NCBI GenBank assembly: GCA_018398585.1
Contig: JAGTTD010000013.1
Location: 5,366,492-5,430,491 of the forward strand
Length of the DNA stretch: 64,000 nt
Direction: 5' to 3'
DNA from: Simmondsia chinensis
Taxonomy: Eukaryota > Streptophyta > Magnoliopsida > Caryophyllales > Simmondsiaceae
Of the stretch, positions 22,603-33,115 are shown piece after piece. A program made the translations under genes and the position numbers. Below the pieces are notes generated by a model. The model made no database searches. It had not been told where the DNA came from and saw only the letters and a program-made list of their open reading frames with translations. Numbering within the stretch: the first letter of the stretch is position 1; each line of letters begins with the position of its first letter.

Positions 22603-24806
22603 CTATTGGGGGGTTGTTGTGCCGCCGTCTGACGTATCGGTAGTGCCGTCGTCTTCATCCTCGCTTGATGAACCCAGCCTCAAGTCGTTTTGCTCACTAG
22701 CCTCTGTGTGCATCCAGTCCTTTAAGCACACGGACATCTCCAAGCTGGACGATGATAGCTTCGCCCTCTTCGTTTCAAGCAACCTGCCACCAAGATTAAA
22801 CGCACACTCCGATGGTACTGAAGACACCGGACACATTAGTATATCACGTGCCATGGTGGAAAGCACGAGATACCGGGCTTGATTTGTACACCACCATTTT
22901 AAAATATCAAATTGCGGATTCGCCGGTGTCGCGAAGAACTGGATCATCGGCGTCCGCAAATATTAATCTAACTCGTCATATGATATGGGAGTTTTTGCTG
23001 GCGTCAATTGGTCCAACAGTGTCCACGCATATGACGACTGTGAACTAATTCCACCAGATGTGGAAGATCCTACTGTAGTAGAAGTAGCTTGTGGATTATC
23101 AGATGATAATCTCCGGGAATAACGAGAAAATAAAGTGTATAGGTCTCTATCGACTTGCTCAATGAAAACTAAGGTATTAAAAGTCGGATCTAATTTTCCG
23201 TAAAAATATTCGGTAAACAGGTTCAAACCCCTTCGTTTACAACGGGGATCGAAAATAGTTGCAAAACAATATAAAAGAGGTAGTTCAAGAAAATATTTAA
23301 AAAAATTTCGTTTTCATTGCTGCAATCGATGCGGCCAACAAGGGGTTTGATTCATTACTCGACATCCAATTTACAATATCAATCAATTTTGATATTGCTT
23401 GTGGTATAGTCGGATAATAGCAACCCAAAAAAAAGTTGGTAGCCTCCCTAAACATGGTAAAAAATTTACAAATTTCATCAACTGTGTCCCAATGTACATC
23501 GTTCATATTATAATCACTTAAATCTGAATGAGTATCCTATACAAATTCCATCAGGATATCCTTATATGGTAAAATTCGATCTAACATATCTACCGTTGAC
23601 GACAACCTAGTTGGCGAGTCTAATTTAAATCGTTTATACTCTAAGTCATACGTCCTACATAGAGATCTAAATCTTTTTTTTTGGTTCCGGATGATTTTAT
23701 AGCTATTGTTACATCTCTTAGGTGGAAAGAGAAGCGTTTATTAGACCTAGATCATCCATAACCATTAAATGTAGTATGTGACACATGCAACGTAGATGAA
23801 AACACCGCCGACCTAACACAGGTCTCATATGCTTAATTAATTGTTTAGCGGATGCATTGTTATTGGTAGCTTTGTCGAACGTAATACTAAAAATACGTTG
23901 CTCTATGCCCCAACCTCGGGCTGCCTCCATAATCGCACCCGTGATTATGTCGGCAGTGTGGGGGTAATCTAAATTTACAAAATGGATTATTCTTTTTTGG
24001 ATGGTGAAGGAGAAATCGATCCAGCGTGCTGTTATGCATAAGTAAGGCACACCAGGTTTCGACTTCCAAGTGTCGGACGTCAACGAGAACATGCTCGTGT
24101 TCGTCCGAAAAAGTTCAAAGACCTTAGTTTTCATCCTTTGGTAATCTTTAAACGCGTCCCGCTTTAAGGTGTTCCGAGGAATCCTTACGATTGTGGGGTT
24201 CACCGCTTTTTGCATATACCTGACGAATCTCGAGTCTTCGCCGGTGCTAAAAGGCTTTTCAACCGCAATTACATACCTAGCTAGCGCCCGTCTATTAGTT
24301 TCCTGGGATAATTTAAAGTTAGCAAGCGCACCGGTCGCTTGCTGTATTAATCGTTGTTGGGCTCTTTCTGGGTCTTGTTCGAGGTGGGACTTAACTATAT
24401 GTCTACTTAATGTGCCCGTCCCACTGCCGAGTGGATGACTAAAGGCCTTGAGTGGGTTATATAATTTACAAAAAACTTTATTAACTTCCCTATCTAAGTT
24501 AAAATGCTTCCAGACCCCGCTATTACTACGCCTAGTAGTACTAGTTCTTAAGGGCTGCTGGGTTTCTGTGGTAGGTGTGGCTTCCTTTTCATTTTGTGAG
24601 TCAGGACAATCCTGCTCGTTGTAGGACTGTTGCTTAAAGTCTCAATCTATACTGTCAGTGTATGGAGGTGATGGGCCTGGTTCTAGAAAAGCTCGTTCAT
24701 CAGTATTAAGTTCGACAATTCTACTCCTCTTAGGTATTATAAGCGGTCGTCGAGAAGAACTAGAACTCGAACGACCAGCTCCAGACGATGATGTGTTGTA
24801 TGCCAT
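22603..24806 (-). pseudogene. hAT transposase, degenerate
   Basis: Begins MAYNTSSSGAGRSSSSS near 24806. The catalytic-domain region at 24215-23718 has SLTSDTWKSKPGVPYLCITA and the RCFHLRCMCHILHL motif typical of plant hAT (RICESLEEPER-like) proteins. Further pieces lie at 23506-23297 and 23226-22963, and the C-terminal dimerisation domain at 22959-22603 (ILKWWCTNQARYLVLSTMARDIL, then VSSVPSECAFNLGGR). Stops (for example TGA at 24642-24644) and frame breaks separate the pieces, so no active enzyme is expected. No BED finger is intact in what I can read. Confidence 0.85.
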
Positions 24807-25433
24807 GATGATAATATTACTGATCAGTATTTTAAAAATGCAACTATTAATGCAAAATTATGAAATTAGTAATGCATCTCATATTTACGTATCTTTTAAT
24901 TGTTACTTTAATTATTTTGCACCTATTTAATTATAGTTCTACATTCATTTTGGCAATTTTTATGTTTAACATATTTGAAATTAAAGTTCCGAAAATTGTC
25001 AAATGTTGGTGCAAATGAGGCAAATTCGATGTATAAACAATTAAATCAAGTCAATCGAGATTCGTGACAAGAACGTATAAGCTCGCCCCGCTTCGACCCG
25101 AACAAGCACTGTTCACCGTCCTCAACAGCAGCCCATCCACCTCCTACCCAGACCAGCAGCAGCGGCCCAGCCCAGAACGAACACTCTGCCCCAGCCCAAC
25201 AGCAGCACGTCATCATCAACCTCCAGCCCAGCTCCCCTGCTCGTCACCACCAGCACTGTTCCTAGCAGTATCAGGCCCAACACCCAACAGCCCCTGTTCC
25301 AGCCCACGACCCCTGCCATCGACAGCCCAAACACCACCAAACCAACACCAAGCCCAAACATCAACGCCCGGCCCAACTCCGGCCCGGTCGACCACCATCT
25401 CCACCTCAACCCACCGCCCCTGTTCGGCCCATC

Positions 25434-25640
25434 TTTTTTTTTTTAGTTAGAGTTGGTATGCTCTGATACCATGTGAGAATGAGAGTTAGTGGAGCATACC
25501 CAATAGAATTGCTGTGACATATATTTATAGTAAAGAGTACAAGAATAATTACAGAATATTCTCAGAATAATATCAGGATAATATCAAAATAAAATTAATA
25601 TAAAATCAATATAATCTAATATATCCTAATACCAAACACA
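25434..25640 (-). mobile_element. Poly(A)-tailed copia LTR-leader retrocopy
   Basis: Minus strand: TG-starting LTR text (TGTGTTTGGTATTAGG ... ACTATAAATATATG ... CTCATTCTCACA), directly followed by the tRNA-Met primer-binding site TGGTATCAGAGC (25460-25471), about 20 internal bases and an 11-base poly(A) (T-run 25434-25444). The 7-mer GCCCATC occurs at both borders (25427-25433, 25641-25647). There is no second LTR. A deletion product of an ordinary element is the alternative, but the A-tail plus flanking repeat fits reverse transcription by a LINE better. Confidence 0.6.
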
Positions 25641-25899
25641 GCCCATCGTCAGCGGTACCCGCGCATCACCGACCAGACCTCCGGCCCACCACCAGCGTCC
25701 TGCCCACCACCAACACCGACTTAGGGTTTCGTCTCGATTTAAAAGGAAGAGGGGGCTCGATTTTGGAGAGCTACGGTCACGAGTTTTGGTCTCTGGTTGG
25801 GGGTACCACCGCCTCAGCTCTTTCTCCTTCTTCCCCTGTTCTCTCTCTCTCATATTAAATTTTTCTTTATTTTAATTTTTCGTTAAATTGGAACGAGAG

Positions 25900-26660
25900 T
25901 GAAATTAGCATGGAGATCAACATGAGTTTGTTCAACATCTTCTTCACCGGATCATCCTTGATTGAGAGCTAACTTGCTCTCTAGGGTTAGATGAAATCTT
26001 AGCCTTTACTTTTGTTTACTTTTAATTCGGGTTAATTTGATTGTTTACATGAATTGCTCGGTTGAGATAAATACTTTGAAGTATTATATTTTTATTGTTT
26101 ATTCAATTGATATGATTATTAAGTTTGTAACATTTAATTGTTGATATTGATATTTATAAATTAATTCTTTGTGCTTGTAGCCTTAGGATTAATTAATCAA
26201 GCAATAGTATTAACCGAATTGTTAATTAAAGCCTATCTTTCCTATGCTTTAGTTAGATATGGTCAATACGTAATAATTAACAATACGTAAGGTAAAGCTT
26301 ATTTTTCTTATGCTTTAGTTAGATAGGGTCAATACGCAACACTAACACATTATCTTAATAGGTTGAAGCTTGCAGCCTAAACCACTACCCGTGTGAGAAT
26401 TAATAATCTCAATTTAAGAGTTAACGCAAAAAAAATTGGCTAATGATGGATTTAAAATCCTAGGTTCCAATTTATTATATTTTTTCGATTAGAAGGAGAT
26501 TACTTTAGTTTAATTGTCGTTTTCTAGATTAATTAACACAAAGATATCACTTTTCTTTTAAATCAATTTAGGTCATAAATTAAATTCACGCACTCTTAAT
26601 CCCTGTGGATCGACACCCTCTCGCCCTACACTTCAATTTTGGTGTGTTTAATAGATAGGG
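25900..26660. repeat. Probable LTR debris with an internal tandem duplication
   Basis: AT-rich text with two related units at about 26226-26274 and 26291-26340 (each containing CTATGCTTTAGTTAGATA and GGTCAATACG). A segment near 26600, CCCTGTGGATCGACACCCT, recalls Ty3 (Athila/Tat-like) LTR 3' regions. No termini were found. It lies within the hAT long arm. Confidence 0.35.
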
Positions 26661-26930
26661 TTTTATATTAAATTTTGATAGACGTAGAAAAACACATCAA
26701 TTAGGTAGATAACTAGGAGAAAACAAATAAAATTTCGATACTAAATTTACCGAAGCAAGTGAAGCGAACTATAAAAGTTGAACTTGAGCGAGATTCTCCG
26801 AGCCGAATGCTTTGTCAACAACGAACTTTAGAAATTTAGAATACAATATTGCAAGTAGAAGAAGTATGTAGATGAATGTATAGAGAAAGAAGAGAGAATA
26901 AGAGATTTGTTTGTGAGGAAAATGAAATGA

Positions 26931-27860
26931 CGACAACAACAACAACAACAATCCAAGTGCCACAGAGGCTCCCGCACGAGCAGGGTCGGGGGGGTGGATG
27001 TACGTAGCCTTCCCCCTTCCGGGTAGAAGAGAGGCTATTTCCGCAGACCCCCAACCTGAAGATCGAGTCATCATGCAAACATGGTATCCTACAGATCATA
27101 GAAGCCACAAGCATCAGCTTTGAACCCCTCATAGGACTAGCACTATAAATATGCCCTACATGAGACAACTACAGGCACATAATAAAGCCAATAGTACATG
27201 GCCAATAAAAGCCGAGTAATTGGAAAACAACTAAACAGCAGATAAGTACACTACCTGGGGTTATGACTGCCTAGAAATCTTAAACTACCATTCACTCGCC
27301 GCACTATTCTACGCTGCCACATCCGCTATCCTTATGCTAGCCCTCCGTCGTGCCCTATCTAAGGCCATCTCCTCTCTTAGGTTTAGGTGGGTTAGATCGT
27401 GTCGGATCGTCTTCAACCAACTCCTCTTTGGCTTGTCCCTCCCTCTTCTGCCTAGCGTAGTATGTAGCTGTTCGCACCTCCTGACTAGAGCTGTGGTCGG
27501 TCTCCTGCTAACATGTCCAAACCATCTCAGGCGGTGCTCCCTCAATTTATCCTCGATCGAGGCTACACCCAATTTACCTCTTATTATATCGTTCCTGATC
27601 CTATCTTTCCTTGTGTGGCCACACATCTAGCGCAGCATCCTCATCTCTGCCACCTTCATCCTCTGTGTTTGATTTTGTTTCATTGGGCGACACACTGCCC
27701 ATATAACATAGCCGGTCTTACTATCATCCTATAGTATTTTCTCTTTAGCTTTAGCGGGAACTTTCTATCACAAAGCACCCCGGATTCCATCCTCCACTTC
27801 TGCCAGCCTACTTTAATCCTGTTGTTGACATCCTCATCCACCTCACCATTATGGTGTATT
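26931..27860 (-). mobile_element. 5'-truncated RTE-clade LINE inserted in the hAT element
   Basis: Minus strand: degraded 3' part of the ORF (27860-27306), about 240 bases of 3' UTR, then the tail block GGTTGGGGGTCTGCGGAAATAG ... GGGAGCCTCTGTGGCACTTGG and (TTG)n at 26931-26951. The 9-bp direct repeat ATGAAATGA (26922-26930, 27861-27869) is the target duplication. The tail is homologous to the 3' half of the 5S-headed SINEs, which identifies this LINE family as their likely mobiliser. Confidence 0.9.
27306..27860 (-). pseudogene. RTE LINE reverse transcriptase C-terminal fragment
   Basis: Translation of 27626-27309 gives MCGHTRKDRIRNDIIRGKLG, IEDKLREHRLRWFGHVSRRP and a basic end, a signature of plant RTE-type LINE polyproteins downstream of the RT domain. 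Upstream pieces ([20 protein letters not shown], then [12 protein letters not shown]) are in broken frames. The palm motifs are absent because of 5' truncation, so it is inactive. Confidence 0.85.
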
Positions 27861-28653
27861 ATGAAATGAATGGATTAGATATTTCTAGATAAAAATAAAG
27901 TATTTTTTTTTAATTAATTTGGAGGGGGAGCAACGGCTCCCCCTCAAACGGCTCTTTTAAGAGCCGTTGCCAACGGGTAGTTGTTAACGGGCCTGGGCCG
28001 GGCTGGGCCTCGACCCCATTTTTCTGGGGCCCGAGGCCTGGCCTGCTTGGGAACCGTGCCGCGTCTTGGCCCACGTGGGTCGAGCCAAGCTGGGTTACGG
28101 GTTGACCCGACCCATTGGCCACCTCTAGCTCCCGCCTAAGCGACATTTGGGGGTGGATATACGTAGCCTTACCCATTCAAGGTGTAACCATGCCGAGAGG
28201 CTATTTTCGAGGACCCCCAACCTTATAGGGTTGGCAACACGAGGACTTTCCAGGAGGTCACCCATCCTGGTACTACTCTCGTCCAAGCACACTTAACTTT
28301 GGAATTCTAATGGGATCCGATGCATTAGTGCCTGATAAATGAACCCTTCAACAAACACAAACATTTAAATAATTTTATTGTTTTTGCTTATTAGTTATTT
28401 CCATTTCAATATTTGCCTGTAGGCTATAAATCTAACTGATTGTAATGGTGAATTTCATCAATGAATGACGAATTATTCAGAATTCACCTATCAATTTAGC
28501 AGCTTCTTTTATATCATTTTTTATTTGTAATTTTTAATTTTTTTAAAAACTAAAAATTATACTTTAGAAAGTATTTTTTTTTATTTTTGATTTTATTTTT
28601 AATTTTAATTTGAGTAAAAATTCATAACATGAAATTAAAAATATAAAAATATA

Positions 28654-29038
28654 GGGTTATTTACACCAAAGGTTCCCGTATTTTTGTCATGGTATCAATT
28701 TAGTTCATGTGCTATTAATTGTGTCAATTTATTCCCTCTACAATTTAAATTATATCAGTTTAGTCATTTGATCAAATTTAAGTTAAATTATTGATGTAAT
28801 TTTTAATAGAACAATCACATTAGATACAAGTAACCCAATGCAAATCCACCAATTGACTCAATTTAACTCAATCTATGACTGAAGCGTTAAAAGTTTTATT
28901 AGAAACTTAACACAAATTTTTTTAGGGACCAAATTAGCACAATATGAATTATACGGGAACTAAATTGACACAATTAAAAGTACTAGGACTAAATTAATAT
29001 AGTTGACAAAGTACAGGGACTTTTAGTGTTAATAACCC
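28654..29038. mobile_element. MITE, about 385 bp, GGGTTATTTACAC family
   Basis: Inverted ends GGGTTATTTACACCAAAGG and GTGTTAATAACCC. Interior motifs AATTTAGTTCATG and GACTAAATTAATAT are arranged symmetrically. Same family as 19326-20061 and 52045-52421. Confidence 0.75.
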
Positions 29039-29914
29039 AAAACAATATTTGTATAACCTTTTTTTTTGGTTCTTATACAACCCAAAATTACAAAATGAAA
29101 ATAAATACCAAACAACTCTAGTTTTTAGAATAGTTGGCTCTGTGTTAACAAAGTTTTAAAATCATTTGAGCGTAAATATAAAATCATTCTTGATCCTTCA
29201 CTTATCAGATTAAATTTAATAATTATTTATGAAATATATATATATATAACAAAAATAAAGACGGGTAAATTACATATTAAGGTGTGATATATTAATTATT
29301 TAGTCCATAAACTTTATAAAAAAGCTTTTTAATCCAAAAGTTATAGTATTTAACAACATGTCCGGACGACGATGTGAAAGGATAAAAAATTAATGTCATT
29401 TTTTGGAACTCCGGGGTTCTCTCATTATTCTCCCTCATCCACACATGACCTGCAAGGTTGTCACAATTCTAATATAAAAGAGTTGGATAAGAGACCTATT
29501 TTACACTCTATACATTGCGATTTCTATCTTAAATTTTGGTGTATTAATTTTTTAATGTACAAACTTCATAAAATGAATTTTTACTCTGTTAAGCAATTTA
29601 CCAAAAAACAAATAAAGCAAACCCATTTCTTCTTATCTCAATCCCTCTTGGTAGGTCCTAATTCTAAGTATTGGGACGTTCAGCTTTCCTACATGAAGGC
29701 AAAGTACAGCCTCTATCTCAGTAATGAACAACCCCACGTCGATTCTTTAGCTTCTATTGCTGAGATTGCTGACTATAAAAGGTGAAAGAGAAAATTTGGG
29801 CAAAATACTTACCTAGACGGGGTCAAGGGGTGATCAAGAAGACCCATTGCCTAGACCAGTAGCTCTCATTGCACTTTGAGAGTGTGCTCGCCTACGTTCT
29901 CCTTGTAGTAGGAG
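29039..29914. other. Gene-free spacer
   Basis: AT-rich. A 130-codon plus-strand frame at 29393-29785 has no recognisable domain, no conserved spacing of motifs and no splice context, and is treated as fortuitous. About 29260-29340 has MITE-like text. Confidence 0.4.
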
Positions 29915-30121
29915 GGTAAAAACAACGATACTAATAAAAAATCTAGTGTTTTAAAGGCTCCTGTATAAGCAGGGTGTAGGGGGGTAGATGTACGCGATTT
30001 TCTTTCTTTATGGTGCTGCCTTGAAGAGAGGTTGTTTTTGAGTATCCCTAACTTGAGAATTTGATTTGCAGTATAGAGTAAAAAGCTTGATAGCAGGAGA
30101 GCATCAAGCATGAGTAGGGCT
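29915..30121 (-). mobile_element. 5'-truncated RTE LINE tail
   Basis: Carries the RTE 3' UTR plus tail on the minus strand (block near 29950-30060), with a decayed terminal repeat. The 10-bp repeat GTAGTAGGAG at 29905-29914 and 30122-30131 brackets it. Confidence 0.75.
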
Positions 30122-30131
30122 CGTAGTAGGA

Positions 30132-31469
30132 GAGTCTACGTCATAATTTATGGTAGTGGGCGATTGCGTTCGCGCAGCCCCTACCAATTTAGAAATTAAA
30201 ATAATCGGCTTTGGCTTGTTTAGTATGTTTTTTGATAAAGAAATTAAAATAATAATATAGAATAGTTAACAAGATTTGAGACAACTCATAGAAGTGGGGA
30301 CCAAAAAGAGACAAAGGAAACATTCTGCCCCAAGAAAATGGGATTACAGGTATATTACTGGCAAAATCAACATGCTAAATACGTTAAACCGAACAAAAGG
30401 TAAAGAACCAATAAGCCAAAGTCAGGAATTGGTTTTTTAGCATATTAAGTCAAGTTTAACGACGCTGAGCTTATAGACTTGTCTATTTTAAGTATTTTTA
30501 ATCGAAGTTTGAGCTATGTGAGTTGATTTTGACCCTATAAGAGCTTAAAATAAGTCTGAATTAAGCTTAAATGAGTCATCAAGTTTTGAGTTTAGTTTGG
30601 AGCTCATCGAGTTAGTCAGAAGATTCAATTGCCTCTCGAGCTTGAACTTATGACAGTTGAGCTTTTTTGAAGTTCAGGAACTTATTGAGTTGCGAGCCAA
30701 ATCTTAAGCCAAACGAGATCCGAGATCAGCTCGGCTCAAGAAACTCGATGTTCTCGACAAACTTCAATAACAATTCACTTGGATAAAATAAGGTTTATTT
30801 ACATTTTAATACCCGATATTTTTAAAAATAATAAAAAGGACTCCAATCTTTCTGAATTAATAAAAAGACCCATAAGTTTTTGTCGTATTAATAAAAAATT
30901 CACTCTCCGATATGATAACGACATTTTCTATCAATAGAGCTGAAGTGACAATTATTTTTTAATTAATGCTACAGTAAAATGACAAAAATACCCTTCAATA
31001 ACCATATTTTTTAATAAATTAAGGAAAAACAGACAGTTTCTATGAACTATAACATCTCAAATTTTTTATTAATAACGTAAGAGTAAGAGTATTAAAGGGT
31101 GCTTTGATCATTCTACTGTAACATTAATATAAAAGTATTTACAACGTCAGCTCTTTCAATAAAAAAACATCATTACGCTGGAAATGAGCCTTTTTATTAA
31201 TACAATAAAAACTTAGGGGCCTTTTCATTAATTCTAAGAAGTCAGAATTTTTTTTATTATTTCGAACAATGTCGGATACTAAAATATAAATAATCCAAAT
31301 AAAACTCCCAAGCAAGTTCCAATTTGAGCAGCAAAAAATCACGCAATTGTGGCCACTAACAAAAGCATCAAAAAATTAATTGCAAGTTGGTATTAACTTC
31401 TATAAACAGACTACTAATTATTAATGCAAAAACAAGGTGTTTTTTTTTTTATTATATTAGTATTTTAAG
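30132..31469. other. Gene-free spacer
   Basis: About 30460-30760 contains many GAGCTT/AGCTCAAG motifs of a decayed hAT-like repeat. About 30790-31140 is an imperfectly palindromic AT-rich block (TTATTAATACAATAAAAAC against TTTTGTCGTATTAATAAAA), probably a decayed MITE. No gene is seen. Confidence 0.4.
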
Positions 31470-31480
31470 ATAGCTCAGGA

Positions 31481-31730
31481 CAACGATGACGACAACAACA
31501 ATAGTCTCAGTGCCATAAGAGCTTATGCGTAAGCAGGATCTGAGGAGGGTGAATGTACGCAGCCTTCCCACCCTGAAGGGAGGCTGTTTCCGAGGACCCC
31601 CAACCTGAGGAGTGTGCCGTCATGGAAGTATAGTAGCCTGTAAGTATTGAGAGCAGCAAAGTATTAGAGCAACACATAGCACAAGCCAAGCATAACAAAG
31701 CAAAACTCAGTGGACGGTAACTATTTTACA
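31481..31730 (-). mobile_element. 5'-truncated RTE LINE, 250 bp
   Basis: Minus strand: 3' UTR, the tail block (GGTTGGGGGTCCTCGGAAAC ... GGCACTGAG) and (TTG)n-like repeats. The exact 11-bp duplication ATAGCTCAGGA lies at 31470-31480 and 31731-31741. Confidence 0.88.
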
Positions 31731-31768
31731 ATAGCTCAGGAATTAGACATATTTGTCATAGTGTTTAA

Positions 31769-31884
31769 ACCAAAGAGGGCAACAACACGCCATCACCGGA
31801 TCCCATTAGAACTCCGAAATTAAGTGTGTTTGGGCGAGAGTAGTATCAGGATGAGTGACCTCCTGGGAAGTCCTCACCTTCAGG
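31769..31884 (+). mobile_element. 5S SINE head without tail (subfamily B)
   Basis: Starts ACCAAAGAGGGCAACAACAC, runs through GGATCCCATTAGAACTCCG and GGATGAGTGACCTCC, crosses the subfamily-B junction (GTCCTCACC) and stops at TTCAGGAAAG. All RTE-like tail sequence is missing, so it is a 3'-deleted copy. No target duplication is found. Confidence 0.8.
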
Positions 31885-32566
31885 AAAGAAATCAAATCAA
31901 ATCACAATAAAATTATATAAAATCAAATCAAAACAAAAATGGAAAGAAATTTAAAATTAAGTTGATTAAATCGCGCAGATTTCACCCTAAATCTCTTGTA
32001 TGAGCTTAGCCGTGTCCCGGAGCCGCCAATCCTTTGCGACGCCAAGGCAATGCCAAACTTGACGAAGCGATGCACCAATTGCAGACCCTGACTTGCGTTT
32101 TCAGTCTAACCTTGGCGTCTCTTTTACGACTATTTTTGACTTTAACGTTCTGCTCATCATGACTCGCCAAGAAGTATTTGATGGTTGCATCAAAAATAGT
32201 TTTAAAAATTATTAAAAATTAAAAACTTATATAATTTTTTAAAATTGCATTTAATGTTTAGTAAAAAATTTAAAAAAAAAAAAAAAAAACCAATAATACA
32301 GTCAAGGAGGGCTGCTGAGATGCACAAAGACTATGACGTGACCTCCCTGTTCTTTCTTGCCACCCACCCAAAGTAATGCTTTCTCCATTGACTCTATTTT
32401 TGGGTATTTAAGATCAAATTAACTCCCCCTCCTCTTATACCCGTTTTAGAGTGAATTTTTACGTAAATTATTCTATTATTTTTGTTGATAATTTTACGCT
32501 TTTGTCAAATAATTTGTGACTTTTCCCAGCATTCACGTACCTCATCTCTGTTTTTCCACTCTAAAT

Positions 32567-33115
32567 ATGGAAAATCCAGCGATAAAATCAAACACAAACA
32601 CATCTCCTGGACTTTCTCTCGGACATATCGACGTCTCGGATGCTGATCATTTCATGTCATGGGCGGGCGACGATAGGGCCAGCCGGTGGTGCACATGGGA
32701 CACCTATACATCCATAGAGCAAGCTATAGAGTACATCGAAACCACAGTCAAATCTCACCCATATTACAGAGCAATTTGCATCAATGACACTCCAGTTGGG
32801 GCCATTTCAGTGAGCTCGAATTCAGGAAATGACAAGTGCAGAGGCGAGCTTGGGTACGTCATAGCATCCAAGTACTGGGGCAAAGGGATCGCCACGTGGG
32901 CGGTCAAGGCGGTGGCAGCCACCATCTTCGACGAGTGGCCGCATTTGGAGAGGTTAGAGGCTTTGGTGGATGTAGAGAACCCGGGTTCTCAACGCGTTCT
33001 CGAGAAGGCTGGGTTCATAAAGGAGGGTGTGTTGAGGAAGTACTACGTTCTTAAGGGGAGGACTCGGGATATGGTTATGTTTAGTCTCGTCTCGACTGAT
33101 CCCAAGCCTCGGTGA
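32567..33115 (+). CDS. GNAT-family N-acetyltransferase (plant p20-like)
   Basis: A single-exon, 182-residue acyl-CoA N-acyltransferase of the RimJ/RimL-like GNAT type. The acetyl-CoA-binding motif A is visible as GYVIASKYWGKGIATWAVKAV-like sequence around residues 97-116 (with the GxG of WGKG), and motif B as ENPGSQRVLEKAGF at 137-150. The length is usual for this plant group, whose substrate is unknown. I chose the ATG at 32567 because it gives the family-typical N-terminus; upstream in-frame codons lack an ATG. Codon use is GC-richer than the surroundings, as expected for a live gene among AT-rich repeats. From memory, Arabidopsis At2g32020/At2g32030 are GNATs beside FBT1 (At2g32040), so the neighbourhood looks conserved. 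Confidence 0.9.
   Translation: MENPAIKSNTNTSPGLSLGHIDVSDADHFMSWAGDDRASRWCTWDTYTSIEQAIEYIETTVKSHPYYRAICINDTPVGAISVSSNSGNDKCRGELGYVIASKYWGKGIATWAVKAVAATIFDEWPHLERLEALVDVENPGSQRVLEKAGFIKEGVLRKYYVLKGRTRDMVMFSLVSTDPKPR

Larger units (their letters stand above)
22143..28127 (-). mobile_element. hAT DNA transposon, 6.0 kb, with degenerate transposase
   Basis: Ends are TAGAGGTGGCCACGGGCC and, inverted, TAGAGGTGGCCAATGGGTC. The 8-bp target duplication GCTCCCGC at 22135-22142 and 28128-28135 is diagnostic of hAT. Sub-terminal sequence is rich in GGGCC/GGCCC. The transposase reads on the minus strand from 24806 to 22603. The 24807-28127 arm is unusually long because later insertions occupy it (25434-25640, 26931-27860 and probable LTR debris). 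Confidence 0.93.
22106..28345 (-). mobile_element. 5S-headed SINE (subfamily A) split by a 6-kb hAT element
   Basis: The SINE tail lies at 22106-22142 ((AAC)n, then CAGTGCCTCAAACGCTCCCGC) and the remainder, including the full 5S head, at 28128-28345 (ending ATAAATGAACCC). The SINE's own 18-bp duplication CTTCAACAAACACAAACA flanks the whole composite at 22088-22105 and 28346-28363. The hAT between them carries its own duplication, so the order is SINE first, hAT second. Confidence 0.93.

Noticed and set aside
25064..25450. Proline-rich protein on the plus strand, or a Gly/Val-rich one on the minus strand
   Set aside because: Both frames come from a GC-rich CAGCCC/CACCA low-complexity stretch inside a hAT element; no start context, domain or splice structure.
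29393..29785. 130-codon plus-strand ORF
   Set aside because: AT-rich, no domain or family resemblance, no supporting exon structure.
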